From Clostridia bacterium (lineage in GTDB: Bacteria; Bacillota; Clostridia; Saccharofermentanales; Saccharofermentanaceae): a DNA stretch of 64,000 bases. Location: NCBI GenBank assembly GCA_016287245.1, contig JAEEWG010000005.1, forward strand, positions 1-64,000. The letters run 5' to 3'. Position numbers and translations under genes: made by a program. The notes under the pieces were generated by a model that was not told where the DNA came from, did no database searches, and saw only the letters and a list, made by a program, of their open reading frames with translations. This document shows, piece by piece, positions 25,696 through 34,845 of the stretch (position 1 is its first letter; the number at the start of each line of letters is the position of its first letter).

Positions 25696-27180
25696 TTAGA
25701 CCTGGAATACGAAACCGTAGAAATCGAAAAGATTCCTTCCGTCCATATAGTGTCCGCCCCAGCCTTTATAACGTCCTTCCACGAGGAAGTAGATGGCGTG
25801 CTTGCCGCAAAGGCCTTCCACGGTCGCCGTTACTATACCTGCATTTGAAGAGAATTCGGCGCAGCCGATCTCTTTGCCTTCGCGGGAAAGACCGAATTGT
25901 CCAGTGTATTCAGGTGTGCTGAATTCCTGAAGAAGCTTGCCGCTGAAACCATAGACCTTCGAGGAGGTATCTTCACGTGCGGCTTTTTTCTCTTCGGCAT
26001 CCGGCTCATCCGGGAAAATCGGACGGGCATATTTTACGATGGCTTCCATCGGAACACCGTCGGCAAAGATATGGATCCTGCCGCTCATGTAACAGTTATC
26101 AAGCTTCATGACGCACTTCATCTCAGAACCGGAGTGGTTTCCGAAATCGTAATACTTGAAACCGAAGACCGAACCGTCGGAGATCTTCGTGATGCACTGG
26201 TCAAAAGGTGTTTTCTCGGTGATCGTGGCGCCGTTTGTCAGGACGCAGGCCATTTGCGGATTCGTCGGACGGTAAGGATTCAGGATATCTTCGAATCCTA
26301 AAGAGGTCATCTCGGTCTGGGTAAATGTGCCGTCTTCGTTGAGAGTCAGTTTATCCGCACAGCCGACACGGCTCATGATGGAACCGTTGGTCATCTTGTG
26401 GTAGAAGATATACCACTGGTCACCGACTTTTCCTACAGAACCGTGGTCGTTTCCGCCCGGATAGTCACAGCCGGAATCGACGAGTGTGCCCCTGTATTCA
26501 AAAGGACCCGTCGGGGAGTCGGATACGGCATAGACCAGCTGGCTCGTCGGCTCAGCGGAAGAATAGATCATGTAGTACTTGCCGTTGATCTTTCTGGGAG
26601 AGCAGGCCTCGAAGAAGTTGAAAGGCGGGGTATTCGGAATGATGTCCATCTTGAAAGATCCGTCGATCACTTCGTACATATTGTCCGGATTTACCTCGAA
26701 CATGTATGAGCGAAGGAAACCGCAGTAAACATATACACGTCCGTCATCGTCCACGAGCGTGCCCGGATCGATGAAGATACCGCCGTCCGGGTGATTTTCG
26801 ATATTGTGCTTATAGCGGGAAATGAGCTTGAACGGACCTTCCGGCTTATCGGATACGGCGACACAGCCAAGTGCTTCCTGAATATATGCGTACAGATAGT
26901 ATTTTCCGTCCTTTTCGACGACATCCGGGGCGAAGAGGCGTCCGTCGGTCCAGTCGGTATCGGAAGGATGACCCGGGAAGTCACGGGTGGCAAAAGCAAT
27001 GCCGTGGGACGTCCAGTTTGTCGGATCGGAAACAGGTGCAGACCATACTTTCAGACAGAAATCGCAGAATTCGTCTGTGTCCGCATTATCGTGGGAACCG
27101 TAGATGTAGATACGGTCTCCGAAGATACGAGGTTCGCCGTCCGGGATATGTTCCCACATGGGAAGATAAGGATTTGCCAT
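25696..27180 (-). CDS. Glycoside hydrolase family 43 (arabinofuranosidase/xylosidase type)
   Basis: A 494-aa enzyme without signal peptide, so probably cytoplasmic. The five-bladed propeller is evident: IPDGEPRIFGDRIYIYGSHD with the likely base Asp14, GGIFIDPG with Asp138, and FFEACSPRKINGKYYMIYS with the likely acid Glu191. The C-terminal part (about 320-494) is a beta-sandwich, possibly a carbohydrate-binding module (GRIHIFADGVPM, GKHAIYFLVEGRYKGWG). GH43 enzymes release arabinose or xylose from short hemicellulose or arabinan pieces. The gene has its own divergent promoter and a leader hairpin, and precedes the pyrophosphatase gene. Exact substrate cannot be read from sequence. Confidence 0.88.
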   Translation of the reverse strand: MANPYLPMWEHIPDGEPRIFGDRIYIYGSHDNADTDEFCDFCLKVWSAPVSDPTNWTSHGIAFATRDFPGHPSDTDWTDGRLFAPDVVEKDGKYYLYAYIQEALGCVAVSDKPEGPFKLISRYKHNIENHPDGGIFIDPGTLVDDDGRVYVYCGFLRSYMFEVNPDNMYEVIDGSFKMDIIPNTPPFNFFEACSPRKINGKYYMIYSSAEPTSQLVYAVSDSPTGPFEYRGTLVDSGCDYPGGNDHGSVGKVGDQWYIFYHKMTNGSIMSRVGCADKLTLNEDGTFTQTEMTSLGFEDILNPYRPTNPQMACVLTNGATITEKTPFDQCITKISDGSVFGFKYYDFGNHSGSEMKCVMKLDNCYMSGRIHIFADGVPMEAIVKYARPIFPDEPDAEEKKAAREDTSSKVYGFSGKLLQEFSTPEYTGQFGLSREGKEIGCAEFSSNAGIVTATVEGLCGKHAIYFLVEGRYKGWGGHYMDGRNLFDFYGFVFQV

Positions 27181-27241
27181 TTTTTGATCTCCTTTTTGTC
27201 AGAAAAAAACGAAGCTTCTCTTCGTTTGTGTCGGAATAATT

Positions 27242-27265
27242 CGGCAGAAAGGGGACTTTCTGCCG
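27242..27265 (-). promoter_or_regulatory. Leader hairpin / operator before GH43
   Basis: CGGCAGAAAG (27242-27251) pairs with CTTTCTGCCG (27256-27265) around a GGGA loop, just downstream of the GH43 -10. Flanking TGTGTCGG and CCGACACA copies extend the dyad. It could be a repressor site or an RNA structure controlling the glycosidase. Confidence 0.5.
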
Positions 27266-27275
27266 ACACAACAAC

Positions 27276-27284
27276 ATTATAGCA
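27276..27284 (-). promoter_or_regulatory. Extended -10 of the GH43 promoter
   Basis: On the minus strand TGCTATAAT. It is the mirror of the divergent promoter at 27301, about 17 bp away. Confidence 0.5.
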
Positions 27285-27300
27285 AATCACGGAAAAGAAA

Positions 27301-27309
27301 TGCTATAAT
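27301..27309 (+). promoter_or_regulatory. Extended -10 of the 27339 gene promoter
   Basis: TGCTATAAT, 30 bases before the ATG at 27339. No clear -35, typical of extended -10 promoters. Confidence 0.5.
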
Positions 27310-27338
27310 CTATGTGTTGAAAGAAGGGGTATTTTCTT

Positions 27339-28337
27339 ATGCATTTTTATCCATTTACGGATGCATACGCGATGTTCTTCATCTATGCTTTCATCGGATG
27401 GGTCGTTGAAGTCATCTACTATGGACTGGAAGAGGGAAGATTCATTAACAGGGGATTTTTAAACGGTCCTCTGTGTCCTGTCTATGGTATCGGATTCTAT
27501 GGTGTTATTCTGCTGTTTGAGCGTTTGACATATAATTTCTTCGTGCTTTTCGTCGGTTCCATGCTCGTCTGTACGGCCGTTGAATTCCTGGCGGGCTTTA
27601 TCCTCTACCAGATCTTCAAGCTCCGCTGGTGGGACTACCGGAACGAAAAATATAACATCATGGGCTTTATCTGTCCGAAGTTTTCCTTGTACTGGGGCAT
27701 TGCCTGCTCGCTTGGTATGTTTGTCCTGCACCCGACGGTGCTCTGGATCCTTCACAATCTTCACGACAATATCCAGATCGTGATCCTCATCGTCTTTACG
27801 GCGATCATGATCTCTGACCTGATCTGTACGGTACTGGCGATCATCGGCTTCAAGAAGCGCCTTGGTATCCTCACCGGTATTTCCAGCGAGATGAAGGTGA
27901 TCTCGGATAAGATCGGCGGCACTATCTACGGCCGTGTGGATACAGTCCAGCGCAAGACCCAGCCGACGATCAAGAACTACGCCGCATGGCGCGAGCTTTA
28001 CAATCTGAACCGTTTGGAGGAAAAAGAACTGGCCAGACGCCATCGTGCGGAGGAAAGGGCACTTCTCGGAAGCATGATGCCGAAGGTCCGCCCTTCGAAT
28101 CTCCATCCGAAGGCCGCGATCTCCGCGAAAGTCTCTTCGCTCCTTCGTTCCATGAAAGGCCCGGAACGCCGAATTTCCCGAACGGTTTACCTTAATATCG
28201 GTGAATACGGAAAGACCGCCTTCGATAATATCGTAAAGCTTTTGCCGTTTTCGAAAAGACCCGGCGACGGGGAGGAGATTCCCGAAGAAACCGAAGAAAA
28301 GAACGCAGGAACGGATCTTTTGAAAGAGGAGAAGTGA
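27339..28337 (+). CDS. CmpB-type putative ABC transporter permease membrane protein
   Basis: A 332-aa protein. Residues about 10-190 contain five to six TM segments and family hallmarks: FFIYAFIGWVVEVIYYG, NRGFLNGPLCPVYGIGFYG, AVEFLAGFILYQIF and WWDYRNEKYNIMGFICPKFS. These match the CmpB-type (PF06541) proteins, annotated as putative permeases though no transport has been shown. The cytoplasmic tail (200-332) is basic and then acidic, with no known domain. RBS GAAAGAAGGGG fits ATG 27339. It diverges from GH43 and is not obviously part of an operon. Confidence 0.82.
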   Translation: MHFYPFTDAYAMFFIYAFIGWVVEVIYYGLEEGRFINRGFLNGPLCPVYGIGFYGVILLFERLTYNFFVLFVGSMLVCTAVEFLAGFILYQIFKLRWWDYRNEKYNIMGFICPKFSLYWGIACSLGMFVLHPTVLWILHNLHDNIQIVILIVFTAIMISDLICTVLAIIGFKKRLGILTGISSEMKVISDKIGGTIYGRVDTVQRKTQPTIKNYAAWRELYNLNRLEEKELARRHRAEERALLGSMMPKVRPSNLHPKAAISAKVSSLLRSMKGPERRISRTVYLNIGEYGKTAFDNIVKLLPFSKRPGDGEEIPEETEEKNAGTDLLKEEK

Positions 28338-28403
28338 AGATAAGATAATCTTTATTTATATAAGGATGTGTGGTATCCTAATCATAGTTTTCTGGGGGAG
28401 ACT

Positions 28404-28420
28404 CGCGGATCAGATCCGCG
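28404..28420 (+). other. Hairpin in the leader of the lipid-kinase signalling operon
   Basis: CGCGGAT-CAG-ATCCGCG, a perfect 7-bp stem with a 3-base loop, 21 bases before ATG 28442. It has no U run, so it is a leader structure or operator rather than a terminator. The rest of the 28338-28441 gap has a weak TGTGGTATCCTAAT-like -10 near 28369-28382. Confidence 0.5.
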
Positions 28421-28441
28421 GATCCAGAGAGGGTTGGAGAC

Positions 28442-29392
28442 ATGAAACACATTTTTATCATTAACCCGAGGGCGGGAAAAGAGAAGGAAAACATCTCTGT
28501 ACGTGTACGTTCGTATATTGCATCCCGTCCGGATCTCGGAGCCCTGGTTTTTAATACGGAATATGTCGGACATGAAACTGTCCTCGTCGGGCGTCTCTGC
28601 CATATCTTCGAAGATGAGACGATCCGGCTTTATATTTGCGGCGGTTCCGGCACGCTCTGCCGCGCGATCAGCGGAATCCCGAACTTTTCTATGGTGGAAG
28701 TGGCATTTTTTCCCTGTGGTACGACCAATGACATTCTGAAGGTCTTTGAAGGGGAGATCGCCCCGTTTTACGATCTCGGCGCGCTGGTGAACGGAACGCC
28801 CATGTATCTCGATGTTTTTGATTTCGGTTTCGGAAAAGCGCTGAACTTCTGTTCTGTCGGCTATGAGGCGAAGGTCTCGTCCGATGTAAACAACCTGGCA
28901 CGGTTTTCGATCGGTGGCACCAAAGTCCCGTACTACGTTTCCATTGCAAGAAATCTCATATCCCTGATCGCTGCTCCGTATTCGCTCATGGTGGACGGAC
29001 AGGATCTGTCGGGAAGACGGACCTCGATCACGGCGTTTAACGGCATCGTTTACGGCGGATCTTTTTCCCCGATCCCGAATGCCTGCCCGGTCAACGGACG
29101 GATGAAGCTCATGCTTTATGATTCGCCGTCTGTTTTCTCCATGATCCCCGGAATTATGGCCGTAAAGAACGGTCAGCTCGAAAAGCTCGGGAAATCCGTC
29201 AGCGTGATGGATGCGTCCGATGTCACCGTGAAACTTCCGGAGAATAAACAGATGTATTTTGCGGCAGACGGCGAGGCCTTTGATATGGCGGAACATGGGA
29301 ATTCGCTGACGATCCGCGTGATGCCGACCACATTAAAATTCGTTGTTCCTTCAGGCGTAGCGCTGAAAGAACAGTGCAGAGAAGGAGACTGA
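28442..29392 (+). CDS. Diacylglycerol/lipid kinase-like protein with altered GGDGT motif
   Basis: A 316-aa protein of the diacylglycerol kinase family (DagK/YegS type): N-terminal FIINPRAGKEK, the nucleotide site, FFPCGTTNDILKVF (the family GTxND motif) and the C-terminal beta domain. These enzymes phosphorylate diacylglycerol or similar lipids at the membrane. The hallmark GGDGT reads GGSGT here (residues 67-71, Ser69 in place of Asp), which may reduce or alter activity. RBS GGGTTGGAG is close. It begins an operon with a hybrid kinase (two bases later) and a GGDEF protein, an unusual context that suggests a signalling role (inference). Confidence 0.82.
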   Translation: MKHIFIINPRAGKEKENISVRVRSYIASRPDLGALVFNTEYVGHETVLVGRLCHIFEDETIRLYICGGSGTLCRAISGIPNFSMVEVAFFPCGTTNDILKVFEGEIAPFYDLGALVNGTPMYLDVFDFGFGKALNFCSVGYEAKVSSDVNNLARFSIGGTKVPYYVSIARNLISLIAAPYSLMVDGQDLSGRRTSITAFNGIVYGGSFSPIPNACPVNGRMKLMLYDSPSVFSMIPGIMAVKNGQLEKLGKSVSVMDASDVTVKLPENKQMYFAADGEAFDMAEHGNSLTIRVMPTTLKFVVPSGVALKEQCREGD

Positions 29393-29394
29393 TC

Positions 29395-32121
29395 ATGCTG
29401 CTTGAGAAAAAAGACGCCCAAAGGATCCTGCTTCTTATCTACTTTGTCGTCTGCGGATTTTTCCTGATCATCTCCGCGAACGTGGAACAATATCCGGAAT
29501 ACTTTAATATCTTCTGCATTATCACGCCGTTTATCGCCTATCTTCTGACGAAGATCGGAAGAGATAACATCAAGTTCCAGATGTACCTGATGACATCCTT
29601 TTTCCTGGCGCTTGTCGTGCTCTACGGTATCTACTATGAAAACCCGGGCTCACTTCAGGACGGATTTATCACCGTGGCCTGCGTTACCTCCCTGTATTTT
29701 GACTTTAGCGCGAACCTTCTGTGCCTGATCTTTTCGGCCATGTACTATTCCTTCTGGATCGTGTATGACTATCCGCTCCTGATCTCCTCGAGATCGACAC
29801 TCGAACTGATGGTGCGTATCACGATCATGATCGTCGGACAGGTATTCCTGATGGCGCTCGTTTCTTCCATTAACCAGTCCAAACAGACTCTGGTGCAGAA
29901 ATCCCAAAGTACCGAGGATCTTCTGCAGATCGTAGAGATCAAGAAGAAAGAGGCGGTCGCGGCTTCCCAGACGAAGGCGGACTTCCTGGCCAGCATGTCC
30001 CATGAGATCCGTACCCCTATGAACGCGATCGTCGGTATGACCGAGATGATCCTTCGCGACGACATCAACCCCGGGGTGCGTGAAAATGCCCGAAATATCA
30101 AGAGCGCCGGTAATGCGCTCCTGGCTATCGTCAACGACATCCTCGACTTTTCCAAGATCGAATCCGGTAAGATGGAGATCATCAACGTCCGCTATCAGCT
30201 GACGTCTGTGATCAACGATATCATCAACATCATCTCGGTGCGTATGGTGGATAAGAATCTCGATCTGGTCGTGAACATCGATCCGATGATCCCGTCGGAG
30301 CTCGTCGGCGATGAGATCCGTATCCGCCAGATCCTCCTAAACCTTCTGAACAACGCCGTGAAGTTTACTTCCGAAGGACATATCACACTTCAGGTCGCCT
30401 ATAAACCCGTCTCCAACGACATGTGCCTTCTGCACTTTGACGTATCCGATACCGGTATGGGTATCCGCCCGGAGGATAAGGACCGTCTCTTCAACAGCTT
30501 CCAGCGCCTCGACACCCGTCAGAACCGTGCGGTCGAGGGTACCGGACTTGGTCTTTCCATCTGTAAGCGTCTTATGGACCTGATGGGCGGTACGATCTCC
30601 GTGGAGAGTGAATACGGCAGGGGAAGTACATTTTCCTTCGAACTTCACCAGTACATCGCAAGGCAGAAGCCGATGGCCAGTGTCCTCGAGAATAAGAAAG
30701 AACACGTCATGTACTTTGATGAGAAGCCGATCTTCCGTGAATCCGCCAGAAACGATCTGCAGAGACTCGGTGTTTCAGCACGTTTCGCTTCTTCGCTCAA
30801 AGATCTCGACCCGGCGTCAAACGCGAGCTATTCCTACTTCTTCGTTTCTAAGCCGCTCTTCGATGAGTTCTCCCATGAGATCCGCCATTTCTGCAGTGAG
30901 CATGGTAATCCGAAGATCGTTCTGATGTTCGATAAGAATGAGCTTTCGTCCGGTTATAAGGATGTCCTCGTCGTCCGCCGCCCGGTCTACTCCGCAGTAT
31001 TTGCTTCCGTACTCACCGATAAGCCGATCGAGTCTCTCGATTCTGATGAGTTCCAGGAGAGCTTCATCGCACCGGAGGCCAGGATCCTCGTGGTCGATGA
31101 TAATGCCGTCAACCTCAAGGTCGTAAAAGGACTTCTCGAACCGTACCAGATGCATGTTTATACCGCCGGTTCCGGCCGTCAGTGCATCGAGATCCTGAAA
31201 GAAGGAAAAGAGAAGTTCGATATCATCTACATGGACCACATGATGCCGGAATTAGACGGTATCGATACTCTACGCCTGATCCGTCAGATGGAAGGAGAAT
31301 ACTTCCAGAAAGTGCCGGTCATCGCGCTTACGGCCAACGCAGTCAGCGGCGTCCGGGAGATGTTCTTCAAGGAAGGCTTCCAGGATTATGTCAGTAAGCC
31401 GATCGAGCTTGCACAGCTCGAAAAGTCTTTAAAGAGCAATCTGCCACCGGAGATGATCATCAGAAAGCAGCATACCGTAGCCAGTGCTCCGCACTTTGGC
31501 GAAGGTGAAGTCCAGCTTCGTGGTGTGGACTGCAACCGCGGACTTTTGAACTGCGGCAATAACCTCGAAAACTACATAAGCCTCCTGAAGGTCGTCTATG
31601 AAGACGGCATGATCAAGGTGGAGCGTCTCAGAGAACTTGCCGAGGCGAAGAATTATGCGGAATACGGTATCGAAGCGCACGCACTGAAGAGTGTGGCCGC
31701 ATCGATCGGAGCTACGGATCTTTCCGAGATGGCAAAGGATCACGAATTTGCCAATTATGACGGAAGGTTCGAGTTCATCGACGGAAACTACAGCGACCTG
31801 GTCGCTCAGTATAGATCCCTTCTGGACGATATCGGCCTGGAACTTAAGGCCAGAGGCGTTCTCGGATCTTCGGAGGGATCTGCTTCCGAAGAGAATCCGA
31901 AACTTCCGATCGCGAAAGAAGAGATGAATAAGGCATTGATCACGATCCGTAACAGCATCGAGGATTTCGATGCCGATACGGCACTGGAGAAACTGGACTG
32001 GCTCCTGGGATTCGATATCGGATCGGATGGAGAGCTCGCGCTCAAGCGTGCCAGAAACTGCCTCAATGACTTCCAGTATGACGAAGCGGCAGCGAACGTG
32101 AATAATCTTTTAGGAGAATAA
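29395..32121 (+). CDS. Hybrid sensor histidine kinase with receiver and HPt domains
   Basis: A 908-aa protein. TM segments fill about residues 12-155, then a coiled coil. HisKA: FLASMSHEIRTPMNAIVGMT with His203; HATPase: LLNLLNNAVKFTSEG, DTGMGI and GTGLGLSIC. An unassigned receiver-like region (about 430-560) precedes a true receiver with phospho-acceptor Asp614 (IIYMDHMMPELDG) and Lys in DYVSKPIEL. An HPt domain follows with His762 in AHALKSVAAS. The relay is His-Asp-His, to be passed to another receiver, for which the REC-GGDEF protein encoded three bases later is the natural partner. ATG 29395 has AAGGAG upstream. The signal is unknown. Confidence 0.9.
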   Translation: MLLEKKDAQRILLLIYFVVCGFFLIISANVEQYPEYFNIFCIITPFIAYLLTKIGRDNIKFQMYLMTSFFLALVVLYGIYYENPGSLQDGFITVACVTSLYFDFSANLLCLIFSAMYYSFWIVYDYPLLISSRSTLELMVRITIMIVGQVFLMALVSSINQSKQTLVQKSQSTEDLLQIVEIKKKEAVAASQTKADFLASMSHEIRTPMNAIVGMTEMILRDDINPGVRENARNIKSAGNALLAIVNDILDFSKIESGKMEIINVRYQLTSVINDIINIISVRMVDKNLDLVVNIDPMIPSELVGDEIRIRQILLNLLNNAVKFTSEGHITLQVAYKPVSNDMCLLHFDVSDTGMGIRPEDKDRLFNSFQRLDTRQNRAVEGTGLGLSICKRLMDLMGGTISVESEYGRGSTFSFELHQYIARQKPMASVLENKKEHVMYFDEKPIFRESARNDLQRLGVSARFASSLKDLDPASNASYSYFFVSKPLFDEFSHEIRHFCSEHGNPKIVLMFDKNELSSGYKDVLVVRRPVYSAVFASVLTDKPIESLDSDEFQESFIAPEARILVVDDNAVNLKVVKGLLEPYQMHVYTAGSGRQCIEILKEGKEKFDIIYMDHMMPELDGIDTLRLIRQMEGEYFQKVPVIALTANAVSGVREMFFKEGFQDYVSKPIELAQLEKSLKSNLPPEMIIRKQHTVASAPHFGEGEVQLRGVDCNRGLLNCGNNLENYISLLKVVYEDGMIKVERLRELAEAKNYAEYGIEAHALKSVAASIGATDLSEMAKDHEFANYDGRFEFIDGNYSDLVAQYRSLLDDIGLELKARGVLGSSEGSASEENPKLPIAKEEMNKALITIRNSIEDFDADTALEKLDWLLGFDIGSDGELALKRARNCLNDFQYDEAAANVNNLLGE

Positions 32122-32123
32122 CG

Positions 32124-33494
32124 GTGGATAAACAGAAGACGATCTTAGTCGTAGATGACAGCAAAGCAAATCTCACCTTGGCGAAACAGGCATTAGACGA
32201 GTTCTACCAGGTTTCTCTCGTGACGTCCGGAAGCACGGCCCTTCGATTCCTCGAAAAGAGGATCCCGGACCTGATCCTCCTCGACATCAACATGCCGGAG
32301 ATGGATGGCATGGAGACACTTCGCCGCATCCGTGAAAATGACCGCTACAAGGATATTCCGGTAATATTCCTGACGGCCAAGAGCGACCCGGAGACCGAGG
32401 TCGAGTGCTTACAGCTCGGCGCGACGGACTTCATCGCCAAGCCCTTCGTCCCGCAGGTCATGCAGAGCCGTATCGCCCGAACGCTCGAGCTTGAAGAGTA
32501 TAGAAAACTTGCAGAAAACCGCGCCAGACGTTTCGAGAGTATCGCTTCCAAAGATCCGATGACGGGGCTTTGGAATCGTTCCTATCTGTCGCAGAAGATC
32601 GAGGAGATCCTCGCAAGCGGCGTTTCCGCCGCGTATATGATCGTCGACGTCGACCGTTTCAAGAGCGTTAACGATAAACTCGGCCATATCAAGGGCGACC
32701 AGGTCTTGAGCCGTCTTGCCCACATGATGATCGAGGCTTTCCCGGATGACATCGTCGGCCGTCTCGGCGGCGACGAGTTCGTTATTTTTATCCAGGATCC
32801 GCCGGAACATGATGTTCTTTGCGAAAAGATCCGTACTTTCCAGACATGGGTCAATGAGGACTTAAAGGAGACCACGAACGGCATCGCCACACTCTCCATC
32901 GGTGTCGCGATCGCCCCGCAGGACGGAAACAACATGGATACGCTTTACGATAAGGCGGACCGTGCGCTCTATGTGGTAAAGAAGGACGGAAGAAACAATT
33001 TCCGTTTCTATGATTCCACGCTTCCTTCGAAACAGGCCAAACTTGACCGTCCGGAGGCCATCGAGATGAATATCCGCGTCCTGATGCAGCAGCTCAAGGA
33101 GCCGGGCACGATCCGCGGCGCCTACTGGCAGGACTATGAGCCTTTCATCGCCATTTTCCGTTTTATAGAGAGAATGCTCGCCAGATCCGAGGAGTCATTC
33201 TGCGTCATGCTGGCCACACTTCTTGATAAAGACGGCAATATGCTCGATCCGGAGATCTTGGGACCGAGCATGGATGTCCTTTTCACCGCGATCCAGGATA
33301 CTCTCCGAAAAGGGGACGTGTTTACGAAGTTCAGCGGTGCCCAGTATGTCGTCATGCTGCCCTCCGCAAATGCGGAAAGTGGCGGAAAAATCGCCGCAGA
33401 CCGCCTTACCCGACGATTTGATGCCATCAACGAATCACCGGAAGTCGTATTAAAGACAGATCTGACGATGATGGATATGGTCGAGCGCGGTTGA
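32124..33494 (+). CDS. REC-GGDEF response regulator (diguanylate cyclase) with degenerate second cyclase domain
   Basis: A 456-aa protein. The receiver (1-120) has Asp54 in LILLDINMPEMDG. The GGDEF domain (about 140-300) has DPMTGLWNR, DVDRFKSVND and the intact active site RLGGDEF (215-219), so it should make cyclic di-GMP; no RxxD inhibitory site is seen at the usual place. The C-terminal region (about 330-456) resembles a second GGDEF-like fold in which the motif reads SGAQY (404-408), probably inactive and perhaps regulatory. Start GTG 32124 follows TAGGAG and is three bases after the hybrid kinase gene. Phosphorelay from that kinase's HPt is likely. Confidence 0.88.
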   Translation: MDKQKTILVVDDSKANLTLAKQALDEFYQVSLVTSGSTALRFLEKRIPDLILLDINMPEMDGMETLRRIRENDRYKDIPVIFLTAKSDPETEVECLQLGATDFIAKPFVPQVMQSRIARTLELEEYRKLAENRARRFESIASKDPMTGLWNRSYLSQKIEEILASGVSAAYMIVDVDRFKSVNDKLGHIKGDQVLSRLAHMMIEAFPDDIVGRLGGDEFVIFIQDPPEHDVLCEKIRTFQTWVNEDLKETTNGIATLSIGVAIAPQDGNNMDTLYDKADRALYVVKKDGRNNFRFYDSTLPSKQAKLDRPEAIEMNIRVLMQQLKEPGTIRGAYWQDYEPFIAIFRFIERMLARSEESFCVMLATLLDKDGNMLDPEILGPSMDVLFTAIQDTLRKGDVFTKFSGAQYVVMLPSANAESGGKIAADRLTRRFDAINESPEVVLKTDLTMMDMVERG

Positions 33495-33539
33495 TTATGA
33501 TAGAATTATAAAGTTATTTGGTTCAATGGAGGCAGAAAA

Positions 33540-34829
33540 ATGCTGGATATTAAATTTGTCCGTGCAAATCCGGACATCGTGAAAGAAAACATCAAAAAGA
33601 AGTTTCAGGATGACAAGCTCCCGCTAGTGGACGAAGTCATCGCATACGATAAGGAGCTCCGCGAAGCGAAGACTCGCGTGGAATACCTGCGATCCCAGAG
33701 AAATACGATCAGTAAGCAGATCGGTATGCTGATGGGTCAGGGCAAGAAGGAAGAAGCCGAAGAGGCGAAGAAGCAGGTCGCGGCTATGGCCGACGAGATG
33801 GAAGCTCTGGATGTCAAAGAGCAGGAGCTCACCGAGAAGGTCAGAAAGATCATGCTCGTGATCCCGAACATCATCGATGATTCGGTCCCGGTCGGTAAAG
33901 ATGACAGCGAGAACGTCGAGAACGAGCGTTTCGGCGAGCCGGTCGTCCCGTCCTACGAGATCCCTTATCATGTAGATATCATGGAAAGCTTCGACGGCAT
34001 TGACCTCGATGCAGCCAGAAAGACCAGCGGCAACGGCTTCTACTATTTGAAAGGCGATATCGCCAGACTTCATTCGGCGATCCTTTCCTATGCAAGAGAT
34101 TTCATGATCGACCGCGGTTTTACCTACTATGTGCCGCCGTTCATGATCCGCTCCGCTGTAGTTGACGGCGTAATGAGCTTTGCCGAGATGGAGAACATGA
34201 TGTATAAGATCGAAGGCGAAGACCTCTATCTGATCGGTACCTCCGAGCATTCCATGATCGGTAAGTTCATCGATACGATCATCGACGAAGCAGATCTTCC
34301 GCAGACACTTACTTCCTACTCTCCGTGCTTCCGTAAGGAAGTCGGCGCTCACGGCATCGAGGAGAGAGGTGTTTACCGTATCCATCAGTTCGAAAAGCAG
34401 GAGATGATCGTCGTCTGCAAGCCCGAGGACAGCATGGACTGGTACAACAAGCTCTGGAAGAACTCCGTTGATTTCTTCCGAAGCCTCGATATCCCGGTAA
34501 GAACACTCGAGTGCTGCTCTGGTGACCTTGCGGATCTGAAGGTGAAGTCCTGTGATGTAGAGGCATGGTCTCCGCGTCAGCAGAAGTACTTCGAGGTCGG
34601 TTCCTGCAGTAACTTAGGTGATGCACAGGCCCGCCGTCTCGGTATCCGTATCAGAAGTAAGGAAAAGGGCAACTACCTTGCTCATACTCTGAATAACACC
34701 GTCGTGGCTCCGCCGCGTATGCTGATCGCTTTCCTGGAAAACAACCTGAACGAAGATGGTTCGGTCAATGTTCCGGCTCCGCTTCGTATGTACATGGGCG
34801 GTAAAGAGAAGCTGATCCCGAAGAAGTAA
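33540..34829 (+). CDS. serS: Seryl-tRNA synthetase
   Basis: A 429-aa class II synthetase of normal length. It starts MLDIKFVRANPDIVKENIKK, with the long antiparallel coiled-coil arm at about 30-105 that grips the tRNA-Ser variable arm. The catalytic core has class II motifs: motif 2 SPCFRKEVGAHG, then RVHQ-like YRIHQFEKQEM, and motif 3 near the C-terminus (NNTVVAPPRMLIAFLENN). It charges tRNA-Ser and tRNA-Sec. RBS GGAGG precedes the ATG. The 45-base gap from the GGDEF gene is AT-rich and may hold a promoter, but I see no clear hexamers and no T-box. Confidence 0.97.
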   Translation: MLDIKFVRANPDIVKENIKKKFQDDKLPLVDEVIAYDKELREAKTRVEYLRSQRNTISKQIGMLMGQGKKEEAEEAKKQVAAMADEMEALDVKEQELTEKVRKIMLVIPNIIDDSVPVGKDDSENVENERFGEPVVPSYEIPYHVDIMESFDGIDLDAARKTSGNGFYYLKGDIARLHSAILSYARDFMIDRGFTYYVPPFMIRSAVVDGVMSFAEMENMMYKIEGEDLYLIGTSEHSMIGKFIDTIIDEADLPQTLTSYSPCFRKEVGAHGIEERGVYRIHQFEKQEMIVVCKPEDSMDWYNKLWKNSVDFFRSLDIPVRTLECCSGDLADLKVKSCDVEAWSPRQQKYFEVGSCSNLGDAQARRLGIRIRSKEKGNYLAHTLNNTVVAPPRMLIAFLENNLNEDGSVNVPAPLRMYMGGKEKLIPKK

Positions 34830-34845
34830 TAAGGACGGCATTTCC

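Noticed and set aside
33495..33539. T-box before serS
   Set aside because: The leader is far too short and has no TGGTACCGCG-like core.
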